Below, in pieces: positions 22,754-35,299 of a stretch of 64,000 nt of DNA (position 1 is its first letter; each line of letters begins with the position of its first letter). The notes beneath the pieces were generated by a model. It worked only from the letters and a program-made list of their open reading frames with translations, searched no databases and was not told the origin of the DNA. Position numbers and translations under genes: made by a program. Source of the stretch: Lunularia cruciata (taxonomy: Eukaryota; Streptophyta; Marchantiopsida; Lunulariales; Lunulariaceae); NCBI GenBank assembly GCA_948567375.1, contig OX419755.1:65290944-65354943 (forward strand), given 5' to 3'.

Positions 22754-25700
22754 ATGGTATCAGAGCAAGTGTTCTAGTCCAAGAGAGTGGATCACCCCTC
22801 TTGGAATAGCACAAACTACTGAAATTGAGTAATTTGAGGTGGAGAACATAGAGTAATCGCTAGACTTAGGAAGGACTTTAGAGAGCGGATGGGATGGATG
22901 CACCGGGGGGACAATTTCATGCACCTAGCTTTCCATTCTCAAGCCCATTCCAAATCAAGGTTATGTACATCCAACGTGAGCAGATGAGAGTATCGCTAGT
23001 TTATCACTTTGGTGCGGAATTCATGGACAAAGTGATGAACTCATCAAACCCGGTGATTCTACCTGTGGTGATATATGACAGAGAGTGGGATTTGATGATC
23101 TACATTTTTTAATGATAATATGGATATGAATGTCCCAAATCCTCTCCCTTTCAACACTCAAGTAGAAATCCATTATGTAGTGAGGCCGAAAGTGATGTTT
23201 AGAGATTTTGTGGTTAGGAATTTTGGTGAGGAGAATTATCAACGAGTGATAGCTTCTAAGGTCCCAATGGTAGTTCCGATAGTTCATGCGCCTTCCAGAG
23301 TGATTATATTGACTCTGTATTGAAGTAGACATTAGCAATTGGGTGTTGCAGGAACCATGGATCCGTAGTTGCAAGAGCTGGTGCAAGGAATGCAAGGGAT
23401 GTTGAATGAATTTCAAGAGATTAAGATGACCTTGGAGACATTACAAAGTCAAGTGCAAATCCTCAGGAACGATCAAGCCATGCAAGAAGAAGAGCCGTCT
23501 CAAAACCCAGTACCTGCGACTAGAGTACTTGGACAGGCACCCGTGCCTACAAACCCTATCAACGATGAAACCACATTGCTACTCCGGATGAAGAACACTT
23601 GCAACATCAAGCCTTACAAGGGGCAGCGTACAATGGGAGTAGTGGAAAATTGGATCTCGAGAATGAATTGATATTTTTGATTGTTCTCAACAGAGATCAT
23701 AGAGCATTCTACAAGCGTGTTTGCATGTGGGTACTTGACCAATAAAGCCCTCACATGGTATGATGCTTGGGAACAATCCATGCTGGCAGAGAGAAGGGAG
23801 GTCACATGGACAGCAATGCAAGAAGGACTGCTGAAGAATTTCCAATCGGTGGATTCTATGCAGATGGCTCGAACCCAACTATGGGGATTGAGACAGAAGA
23901 ATAGTGTACAAGAGTATGTGGAGGCATTTCTGGATCCACAAGTTGCAATTACCGACATGAGTCTAGTAGAGGCTCTCGACAATATCAAACGAGGGTTGAA
24001 AGAGTGGATTCGCCAAGAAGTCATGGTGCAAAACCCTTGCATGGTATTTGAAGCTATTGCTTGTGCGTAGAGAATAGCAGGAGCATTAGGTGGAGGGTAA
24101 GGAGTAGTTCCACCTCAACATTATTGGGCAAAAATGCCACACATGGGTGGACCAGTACCAATGGAATTGGGCAACCTTTGATTCCGGGATCGAGGAGCAC
24201 GGCCGCTTCAAGGGGAGCGGGGACGTGTAGAAGAACAAAGAGATGGAGTCACATGAGGAGAAGGGACTCAAGGAGAACAACATCGTTGTTACAATTGTGG
24301 CCGTATTGGGCACATATCTACCAATTTTTGCACTTGTTTCCCTAGAGGCCCTCGGCCTTTGTACAGGCAATCTTTGAATAACATGGAGAGGCACATTGAA
24401 GAGGAAGAGGTGGAAACCACTTTGGAAAACAAAGATCGCCAATAAATGTACCTCACTGCCTTACTGGCTCAATAAGGAAGCAAAGAAGCAAGGGAAGGAA
24501 GAAGAATAATGCGCAAAGATCCCGAAAGGCAACCTCACAATTGATTGTCGTGAATGGAATCCTAGAAGGTAATCAAGTGAGAGTATTAATAGATTCGGGA
24601 ACAACAGAGAATTTCTTGTCTTGCTCTATTGCAATAAGATTGGGAATGGATCTAGAGAGAGATGGAAGTCAAGAAATAGAGTTACCAAATGGGCAAACAT
24701 AGAGGATTGAATAATTACCTAGACAAGTAACCCTCTCTATAGGAGAATATCAGGAAGCAATTGAGTGGCGAGTGATACAGTTAGCCCATTATGATGCAAT
24801 TTTAGGCATGCCATGGATGGAGCAGTACAACCCAATGGTGGATTGGAGGAAGAAAGTAGTGAGAACCCACCAATGGTCAATCATTGGGGTTAAAGAAAAA
24901 TCACACAAGCAGAAACTGCCTCTATATATTGTAGGGACGACAATTGTCTGTAAGACCGATAGATGTTTTATGGGTCTAATAAGAGAAGTCTAGAGTGCAC
25001 AACTCGCTAGACAAATTCCTGAGAAATTGAAGGATGTGGTGGATGAGTTTCAAGATGTCTTTCCCGATGATCTACCCTCAGAATTACCACCTAAAAGGCG
25101 AGTAGATCACAAAATAGAGACACCTCCTTGTAAGGCCCCATATCGCCTATCACCTCATGAGTTGGAGGAGTGTAAGACTCAAATTGAGGAGATACTACAG
25201 AAAGGGTTCATCCAACCTAGCGTATTACCATATGGGGCCCTTGTCTTGTTTGTGAAGAAGAAGGATGGTACAATGCGCATGTGCATTGACTATCAGGGTC
25301 TCAATCAGCAAATAGTGAAGAACAAATACCCCTTACCTCGCATGGATGACCTATTTGATCAACTCCATGGAGCGAGATACTTCACTAAACTGGACTTGCG
25401 GAGCGGTTACAATCAAATTAGAATTGCAAAGGGGGATGTGTACAAAACTGCCTTTTGAACCAGGTATGGCCACTTTGAGTATCTTGTGGTGCCTTTTGGC
25501 CTCACCAATGCGCCTGCCACTTTCATGAGCCTAATGAATGACATATTTTGTCCATACTTGGATAAGTCTGTTATCGTCTTCTTGGATGATATCTTAGTAT
25601 ATAGTAGCACGATGACAGAACACAAACAACATCTACAAGAGGTCCTCCAGATTCTAAGACAAAATCAGTTGTACACCAAAATCTCAAAGTGTGAGTTTGG

Positions 25701-27866
25701 CAAGTCTGAAGTGGACTACTTAGGGCATAGAGTAAGTGCATAGGGCATTCAAGTATTGACAGATAAAATAGAGGTCATTCAAAAATGGAGTGCCCCAGAA
25801 CATCAAACTCAACTTAAGAGCTTCTTGGGGTTGACGGGATTCTATCGTAGATTTGTCAAAGACTTCTCCAAGGTTGCACAGCCTTTAACGGCACTACTTG
25901 GCAAGGGGAAGAAGTGGACATGGGGAACCACACAAGAGTTGGCCTTTCAAGAATTGAAGGCCACCTTGCTACATGCACCAATCTTGAATTGGTATGACCC
26001 AAAACGTCCAATCAAGTTGGCTATAGATGCATCAGGCGTAGCAATAGGAGCAGTCCTACAACAAGAATGGCATGACGGATAGCATCCAATTGCATATTTC
26101 TCTCAAAAGTTGTTACCGGTAGAGCGCAACTACCACACCACAGAACAAGAAGAGATGGCCATCATTTTAGCAACCAACCATTGGAAGCACTACTTGGGTG
26201 AGAAGGCATTTGTAGTAGAGACAGACCACAAACCTCTAGTCTACCTCAAGACACAGAAGGATCTATCTTGTCGCCAAATTTGGTGGGCAGAGTGACAAAA
26301 ACGCTTCAACATGACAATCACCTACGTGGAAGGTAAGAAGCAACTTGTAGATGCATTCACCCGTATGCCAATGGCCAACAACTTGGTGGCAGAGGTTAAG
26401 ATTAACCCTGAATTCTAGCAAGAGATTCTAGTTGCTACAAAAATTGATCCACAGATTATAGGAGCGCAATCGTCCAAAGGTGTCACCAGCACCCAAGGAC
26501 TCACCTTTTGGGAGGGCAAATTGTGGATCCCAAATGTCCCACAATTACGCACCACCATTCTAGCGGAATGTCATGATTCGGCCATTGTAGCTCATGTCGG
26601 AGTGGACAAGACCTTGGATGCAGTCAAGCGCCATTACTATTTGCCCAAGATGAGCAACAACGTGATGGACTATGTGGGTAGCTGCCTACTTTGTCAACAA
26701 AACAAAGCTTCTAATCAAGCTCCTGTAGGGCTTCTTCAACCTCTCCCCACTCCTACCCAACGTTGGGAACAAGTGAGTATGGATCTCGTCTGTGAATTAC
26801 CCAAGACCACCTCAGGGTTTGACTCCATTGTGGCCTTCTGGACCGGCTCAGCAGAATGATTCATGTACGCCCTACCACCAAGGAGGTGACCGCTCCACAA
26901 CTAGCTCAACTATACTTAGATGCAGTCTTTGCTCACCATGGCTTGTCTAGAGTACTCATCACCGATAGAGGCACCCAATTCACGAGTTTGTTTTGGCAAA
27001 TACTCTTTGGTTTCGTCAAAACCAAGTTGGCCATGTCTATAGCTTACCACCCACAAATAGATGGCCAAACAAAGCAAGCTAATTGCACAATTGAAGACAT
27101 GTTACGCGGCTTCACCTTAGAAGAGCAAGAGAGGTGGGACACCCTACTACCGTTGGTGGAATTTGCTTACAACAATTCAGTGAATGCCTCCACCTAGGTC
27201 ACTCCGTTCTTCCTCATGTATGGTGAGCATCCCTTCACACCTTCTAGCTTGATGAAGATTTGTCCAGTGACTACCAAGGTGGATGCAGTCAACACATTTG
27301 TTTCTCGAATCCAACAAGGTGTGGAGAGCGCCAAACACAAGTTACAGATTGCACAAAATCAACAAAAGCAGTATGCTGATGCACACTGTAGGCACATGGA
27401 GTTCAATGTTGGGGATCAAGTGTGGCTATCGACAACCAACCTCACATTAGTTGGATCTCGTAAGCTCATACCTCATTTTATTGGGCCTTTCTTGATTCTT
27501 CGTCGCATTGGCGTTGTGGCCTATCACCTTGAGCTACCACCACACATGAAGATCCATCAAGTGTTCCATGTCTCCCTATTATGCAGATATGCTCCCTGAT
27601 CAGGCCAGGTCCTTCCACACAGGACATTCGACCTTGTCCAACAGTCATTGATGGCACTGAGGAATATGAAGTGGAGCGGATTCTCCAAAAGCGCATGCGT
27701 GGTACTCGCCATCCGCAGGTGGAATATCTAGTACAATGGAAAGGTTACCCTATCTATGAAGCAACATGGGAACCCGCTGCCCATTCGGCACATGCACTAG
27801 TGTTGGTGCAAGCATTTGAGCAACAATTGCACAACGAGGACGTTGTATCTTAAAAGGAGGGAGGAC

Positions 27867-28600
27867 TGTAATACCAAGGGTTAGCCATATGATCTAGATG
27901 TGAAATTTGGTTTGGTAACATCTAGAATGATGTTATACATGATGGTCAAAATAGATCAGATAGAAATATCACCAAAAGAGTACTTCTACTAATAGGGCAG
28001 AAACCAAAATAGACTTGAGAACCTTAGAACCAATAGCTAGACATATGATTGAAAGGTGAGAATTGGTTTGGTAACATCTGGAAGGATGTTACACATGATG
28101 GACTTAACAGATCAGAAAGAGGTATCACCAAAAGTGGACTTCTACTAATAGAGTAAGAATCGAAATATGCATGAAATCTTTGAAGGCAATTTTGGAGGCC
28201 TAAATGGATGAATTAGACCTCAAAAATGTGCTAATTCTCCTCCCAATGGAACAAAGGTTGGCCTTCCCTCCCTCCTACTTTGTCTTGTCGAGAGCTTTCC
28301 AACGATACCTTACGTGATTCTAATATTCCTATAGGAAGATTCCTTAAAAGATTTCCTCCGGTCAAAGCTTGTTTGACCAACCAAAAGGACCTAGACTAGA
28401 TAGGTCACCCATCCAAGTAAGTAATCCAAGGGTGGAGCTTGCTGACATGTCACCTATCTATGTCCCTAATCCTATGGTGGAGATTCCTTGGAGGAGATCC
28501 TCTTTGTCTATATAATAAAGAGAAGGTGCTCCCTTGGGGCATCAAATGTTTGAGTGTGCAATCTGTGTTTTCTCTCTTCTCTTGTCCTCGGAGTATAACA
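27867..28600 (+). repeat. 3' LTR of the gypsy element
   Basis: 734 bp, pairs with the 5' LTR. The CATATGAT landmark occurs twice, at 27,886 and 28,042, marking the internal 156-bp period. Confidence 0.92.
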
Positions 28601-31600
28601 CATAAAAGCACTACAAATGCCACATATCCTATCCATCCTTGTGAAAATTCACACGTAAGAAACATCTAAGGTCACTTAGATCTTATAAATAGGACCTTTA
28701 AGTACTCCTTAAGATTAGACAATAGCTTCTTACAACCACCAATGCTAATGACATCATCTACATAGATGGTGATTATCAAATTATGATCCACTCTCCTTAA
28801 AACATACAAGGTAGGATCAAAAGGAAAAATAATAATGAAGCTATGAGCTACCAAGAAGGAAGTAATCTTTATATACGAACCCCTTGGTGCTTACTTCAAG
28901 CCATCAAGCACTTTCTACAACTTTTAGGCTTGAGATGGACAGTGTAGATCTTGAAAACCAAGTGGCTTCACCATGTAGACATCCTCCTCAAGATCAATAG
29001 TAAGAAATGAGTTCTTGAAGTCAATTTGGTATAATTTCCATCCTTATTGAACTACAATTGCAACCATTATACAAATGGTTGCCATTGGGGCAATAGGCCT
29101 AAATGTCTCATTTAGTCCATGCCAAATCGCTGAGCATACTCTTTTCAACCAATCATGCCTTATACTTGCTCATAGAGCCGTCAAAATCATGCTTGATAAG
29201 CAAGACTCATCTATCATTGATAGTTTTTTGATCAAATGGTAGATCCACTAGCTCCCAAGTGCTTGGTGGTAGAGGGCAGCAAGTTGCCCATGCATAAGAA
29301 CAACCTACTATTCCTATTGTGTAGCCTCTTCCAAGGTGGTTAGTTTGTGCTCTTGCAAAATAATAGTCATATATGCATGATGTGTAACAAGAAAACCTTC
29401 ATATAGAAATTTCCTACTAGGATGTTTTATCCATTGAGAATATCTTGGACTAGGTACTTGATTGGTCACATTCCATTTTATTGCTTTTAATATAGGCACA
29501 TTCATTAAGATTACCTCCTCCTTACAAGTATGGTGTGTAGAAGCAAGCATGTGTTGGAAGACAAGTCTATCATCCTCATTAGTAACATTTTCATCAGAAG
29601 GGGATATAGTTGTAGAGGCACAACCTCCTTAACTAACCGATTGAAGTATAAAGACAACCCTTTTAGGTACCCTAATAGATATAGAGGAGACAACAATAGG
29701 ATTAGTACTCCTTGGGCTTATAGTAGGTGATATTAAAGCCAAATAGTTGGAGCTAATATAAACCAAGAGGCTAGCTCATCAAAGATAACATCCCTAATAA
29801 TAAAGAACTTGTGTGTTGTGGTACTATACCATCTATACAATTTGAAATCTAGAGCATATCCAAGGAAAATATGAAAAAGAAGTTAGATCCAAAGGTTGAA
29901 CTTCTCAACCTTTTGATCTAACTCCTATGCTTTGCATCAAGTGTACATAAAGACATAGTAAATACAACCAAAGACCTTGAAGAAGGAATAGTAAGGCTTA
30001 TTGCCTATAAATATCTCCAAAGGTGAACAGGAGGGAACTACAACTATTGGTGTTAATTTCACCAAAAAACATTGCATATGCAAAAGCTTCAACCTAATAA
30101 ACATTGGCTATGTGCTTCTCATTAAGCATGGTATGTGCTACCTCAACTATATGATGATTATTTCACTCTACCACTTTGTTCTATTGTGGACTATAGATGC
30201 ACATCTTCTATCTCAAGATACCTTGATCTCTCAAGTATTGGTCAAATTCTAGAGAAAAGAACTCACTTCCTCTATCAAATCTCAACTGAAGTACACTAAA
30301 ACAGAAATACCTCTCTTTTATTCTTTGGAAAGTCTAAAATGCAAGAAGGACTCCTACAAAAGTCTAGCTTTTGAAAAAGTAGACCTAGATGTAGCAAGAG
30401 TACTCATCAATAAAAGACACAACGTAGTGGCAACCACTTAAGCTTGGTTCAAAAGCAGTCCATACATTGGTATGAACAAATTCAAGGAGCACATCTACCT
30501 TGGCTCTTAAAGGGTTGTATAGGCTGCTTGCTAAATCTACATGCTTCATATATAATAGGAGTATCTACCAAAACAAGTTTGTGCAACCTAATGACCAAAA
30601 TAGAGGATGGAAGAATCTTCAACCTCTAGAGGTTCATATGCCTAACTTGCTTGTGTCAAATAGCAATGTCAAGGACACTTGGACCACTATGTCCATACAT
30701 GATGGATTGCAAGGGAAGTACAAGAGCATCAAGCTTAAATAATATGCCATTCTTACCACCTTTTGCTATAAGATTACTATCAACATCTTCAATAAAGCAT
30801 CCATTTGGGTTGAAGTGCATTTGCATACCATGCTCTATGAATTTTCATAAAAATAGCAAGTTTTTAGATAAGGTAGGCACATGGAGAACATTTTTCAATC
30901 CTTGGAATTAGGAATGTGCAATATAATGCAAGGTGTGAACTATATATTAGATTTGGTGCTTGGTGTCATCTCTTATCACCATGTGTTGTGTAGTCTCCAC
31001 ATGTTCAAAGATAGTGAACTACTCTTGATGTGGTGTCATGTGGGTACAGGCACCCAAATAAATCATCCAATCAACTTGAGGTTGAAATAATGTGCAACTT
31101 TGACGAGGAACTACTTGCAACTACTCTTGGTATTGTTGCAAGCATAACCTTATTGCTTACAATGGTCTTCAACTTCTTGAAGTAGAATTTATCAATGTGC
31201 TCTTAATAGTGATTGTAGTTGTAAGTACTAGAAGCATATAGTTTATTTCATCTCTTAGTATTTTCCATCTACTATGGTGCTTTGTGTCCACCATTAATTT
31301 GATTGCCAACATTGTGAATACCAACTCTTGTAAGATTCTTGTCTCAATCTTGACTTTAAACTCCTTGTCTCCCTTCAAAATACAAGTCTTTTATGACATT
31401 AGAAGAGAAGCTAACACTTTGCAACAATTGCCCTTCCTTACCAAGTGACATTGCAACCTACTCATCCCACTTTGGAAGCAACCTTGAGTAGAAATTGATA
31501 TCCATAATTTCTTTTAGTATGGTTTTAGATTGTGCAATGTACCTCCAATTAGTACAATAAACTAAATTACCACCTTCATAAAGACAATTTCATCCACTAG

Positions 31601-32953
31601 GTTCTTCATGTGATTAATGTAATAATTAATGCACATTGAGCTTTTCTTAACTAGATTGAACTACTATAGCAATTGCAATTTCTTACCTTTGTTTTGGACA
31701 AAAAATAATTTGCTAGAGCATCCCCAAGCCATCTTGGGATGCTACCACATCCTACTTTGGGAGGGGCTTTGGGGTAGAAGTTGATGTCACAAGCTCCTTT
31801 TAGTATGGTATTAGAAATTGTAGTGTACCTCCAATTAGCACAATTAGATCAATTATCACCTTCATATAGGCAAGTTGATCCATAAGACTCTTCATGTGGG
31901 TAATAAAATTATTAATGCATATCAAGCTTTACTTAACCATATCACATTCTTGTAGCAATTCCAAATGTTTGGCCTTTGTTCCAAATTGAAATTTTTTTTC
32001 CAAAGCATCCCATGCCATCTTGGACAAAGTGAGGTCTTTAAAGTGACCTATCATTGATGATAAAACACACAATGTAATGTAGTTTTGTTCTTGAAATGAT
32101 TTATGTACCCATGCTACATATGTTGCTTTTGATGTTCTATTACTAATAGCCACAATCTATTCTATCTCCTCCTTTATTACAAGACCCTATGGGATCTTAG
32201 GATCTTATGACATAGGATGTTAGGAGACACAACTCCTAACCTCAAAGAAACATTTGCATATAAAATTTGCATACTATCTAATTGAGCTTGTTGAGCTTCT
32301 CTTTGATGGTCATACTTACAAACTCCACCATTGCTACAATCACAAAATTGCAACACTCACAAGAAGAATTGTACTTGCAAGAATTTTATGAGTAAGAAAA
32401 ATCAACAAATGCACCCTAAACCAAGTAAGTAGATAATATGGATTGAAAATATTATTCATATATCAATGGAAAACATGTAAATTGACCTTATAGTCCAGAA
32501 AACACAATTTCTTGAATGTAACCTAGCTTAATACTATAGCAAAAAAATGTAAAATAGCTCCAACTAACCTATAAATTTCCACAATGACAAAATAATTGAT
32601 TGTGGATTCTCTTGCGAGAAACAACCTTTTTTCCTAAAAAATGTAGTTTGGCTTTCCAAATCAATCATAGAAGTTCTCAAAAGGTGTTAGTGATGGAAAA
32701 ACAATTTCCAAATATCACAAAAATTAGGTATCTACCAATTTTGATGCTTTTGAACAAGATAGGTCTATGACTTGGGTGCATAATTTTTTTGCAAAAAATA
32801 GCAATCTTGACCTCCAAATTTGCAAGTAGGTCAAAACAACATAATCAATGACTCCAATCATGCTAGTGGAATCCTTAAACTCTCTAGTTGTTCTTACCTA
32901 CCTTTCTCCTTGTGCATACATCCTTACTCAACCTCTCTCAAACTTTGATATCA

Positions 32954-33171
32954 TGTTAAACAAAACAAAGATTGGACCAACACTCCAAAACCACTCATAA
33001 CAGACCATGAGAGAGAGAGAGGACAAGAAAGGTAAGCAAGAATGAATATAGAAGGTATTACTCTCATGTATATATAATGTTCATTTGTATCCCAAACCCT
33101 AATTGTATGTAATTGTATGGTGAGAACTAAGTTACTAACTAAGTCACTATGAGCTAGGAAAAATATCAACA
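32954..33171 (-). repeat. Copia LTR (5' end of the element)
   Basis: About 218 bp, with TGTT and AACA-type termini; adjacent to the tRNA primer-like site at 32,940-32,953. Confidence 0.75.
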
Positions 33172-34072
33172 AACTCTACCTTTACTCTCTCATGCAATCA
33201 TCTTTCTTTCACCCTTCTTTAATATTTGGTTAAGCATTATGATGTATAGATTATGATTAACATCTTTCATATACATTTTAAACTACATTTATGCTTTCCA
33301 TCTATACAAGAAAAAAAAACATTGTTAATGGTGGCTTCTTAGAATAATCTTAAGCTAGAAAAAGCTAAGTATAGGTAAAAGTAGGTAGAACTAGCATCCA
33401 TCCAAGAAATTCTATAATTTTCTAGAAGTATCCAAGAAGCTTTTTGGAGAGAAGAATTTTAAAACTTTAGAGGGATTAAGAATGTTCTACAAGTATCCAA
33501 GAAGCTTTCAAAAACTTCAAAGGGATTGACTAGTTTGTATGCAAATGAAATGGCTACCTTAGCTTTATTCCAATAAAGGATTCATCTAAAAGGAAAATTA
33601 TTTTGAAGTCTTGTACTTAATTACCTATAAGTACCAAAGACCATGCTCAATCCAAACATTCAAAGTTTCCCCAAGTTGAGAGTTCTTAAATTGAACTTCC
33701 ATTCTCCTAATTCTCTTAATGGTTTGTTATATTCTTTCTTCTTAACACAATTTATAATCTTCTCACTTTTCTTGCACTTTTTCATGCCATTTGTAGTGTC
33801 TCATCTAGATTGCTCAAACATTAGAGTTGCATTGATAGTAGTTAGAGGTATTTCAACAATTTCCCATAGACTACTTTCCGATTGTCAGATTTCATGTTAT
33901 ATGTGTTGATTTCACGGTGGAGCCCATTATCACTTTGCACCATTTGCACCGTCAAGTGTGCCATCAATAGGACTGTTAGGGTTTTAGACCTAGCTCAAGT
34001 TTAAGGGTATACTTTCAAAGTGCAGCTCCAGAGAGCTCACTTCTTTGATGTTGAGTTTTTGAGTTCATAACT
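33172..34072. other. Intergenic DNA between copia element and solo LTR
   Basis: AT-rich. A short plus-strand frame (33,643-33,909) has no recognised domain. Nothing else assignable. Confidence 0.5.
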
Positions 34073-34077
34073 ATGAT

Positions 34078-34802
34078 TGTAATACCATGAGCTAGCCATA
34101 TGATCTAGATTGTGAAATTTGATTTGGTAACATCTAGAATGATGTTATACATGATGGTCAAAATAGATCAGATAAAAGTATCACCAAAAGAGTACTTCTA
34201 CTAATAGAGCAAAAATTGAAATAGACTTGAGAACCTTAGAACCAATAGCTAGACATATGATTTAAAGGTGAGAATTGGTTTGGTAACATCAAGAAGGATG
34301 TTACACATGATGGACTAAATAGATCAGAAAGAGGTATAACAAAAAGGGGACTTCTACTAATAGATTAGGAACTAAAATATGCATGAAATCTTTGAAGGCA
34401 ATTTTGGAGGCCTAAACAGATGAATTAGGCCCCTGCAAACTCCCCCCCAGTAAAGGAAAGGTTAGCCTTCCCTACCCCTTTTGTGTCTCATCAAGAGCTT
34501 TCCAACGATAACTTACATGATTCTGAGACTCCTACAAGAAGATTCCCTAAAAGATTCATTTCGGTCAAAGCTTGTTTGACCAACCAAATAGGACCTAGAC
34601 TAACATGTCACCCATCCAAGTAAGTAATCTAAGGGTGGAGCTTGATGACATGTCACCTATCTGTGTGCCTAATCCTATGGTGGAGCTTCCTTGGAGGAGA
34701 TCCTCTTTGTCTATATAATAAAGAGAAGGTGCTCCTTTGGGGCACTAGATGTTGAGTGTGTAATTTGTGTTTTCTCTCTTCTCTTGTCCTTGGAGTATTA
34801 TA
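34078..34802 (+). mobile_element. Second solo LTR of the chromodomain gypsy family
   Basis: Starts TGTAATACC, ends GTATTATA, with the family's TATA-like motif near 34,715. A perfect 5-bp target duplication ATGAT flanks it (34,073-34,077; 34,803-34,807), so insertion and later recombination to a solo LTR are well supported. Confidence 0.92.
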
Positions 34803-35299
34803 ATGATGGATAGAGATCAATGAGTGTCACTTGGATTTCCTTAGCTAGAGTGGGTGTGGTTTGACTATAATCACTGCATAGTTATTGACAATTTATAGAG
34901 TGACAAATCAAGTACTTATTTGTTTTGAGTTGATTCAAGAGTGGTAAACAATCTGATTACATCAGAGAAGTGAAGTCAAGGAGAAATTGGGTATAAGAAT
35001 TGAGAGTGTTGGTGGTATCTCCAAGACTTGATGATTGTTTGTAGTTCAATTGGAGCTCAAGTTTTCACTAGTGTGCAAAAGCTCATTCAATTGATGCAAA
35101 TTTGGCAATGAGATAGGCGGTGTGTGGAAGCGTGGCCAAATTTCAAATAAAGAGAAGCAATTTTTGAGCAATGGTTGTGATTTTGAGCTCAAGAGGTGAA
35201 AGTATGACCAATTTGTTGCAAGGTGACTCAAAAAGTGAAATTGAAGGTGGAGTTGGGAACACATCTTTGTGAATTTGTGATTTAAGGAAACACATTTTG

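Larger units (their letters stand above)
22017..28600 (+). mobile_element. Ty3/gypsy chromodomain retrotransposon (chromovirus), full length, broken
   Basis: LTRs at 22,017-22,753 and 27,867-28,600 are flanked by a perfect 5-bp target duplication CATAA (22,012-22,016; 28,601-28,605). Primer site TGGTATCAGAGC (initiator-Met tRNA) starts right after the 5' LTR; a purine tract precedes the 3' LTR. Parts in order: gag (about 22.9-24.1 kb), CCHC knuckle (about 24.29 kb), protease LIDSGTTENF (about 24.59 kb), RT with FLDDILVYS (25.0-25.74 kb), RNase H (25.76-26.3 kb), integrase with zinc-binding HHCC-type start and DDE core (26.5-27.2 kb), chromodomain YLVQWKGYPIYEATWEP (about 27.72-27.78 kb). By eye the LTRs are about 93% alike, so moderately young. 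Roughly ten breaks; not functional. Confidence 0.93.
20292..33171 (-). mobile_element. Fossil Ty1/copia LTR retrotransposon, host of nested insertions
   Basis: Two related ends, 20,292-20,498 and 32,954-33,171, bound minus-strand copia sequence. Beside the right end lies TGATATCAAAG (minus strand), a decayed initiator-Met tRNA primer site. Reading leftwards there are gag-like sequence (about 31.9-32.2 kb, KMAWDALEKKFQ), integrase-region remnants, and an RT with YVDDVISIG (about 28.7-28.85 kb); the rest of pol is cut by two gypsy-family insertions (21,066-21,809 and 22,017-28,600). A four-base flank match (AACT) may be what is left of the target duplication. The ends are only about 75% alike by eye, so the element is old and broken many times. 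Confidence 0.75.

Noticed and set aside
32200-32953. Separate gene between copia gag and its right LTR
   Set aside because: Stop-dense, AT-rich; fits the decayed leader and gag start of the copia element.
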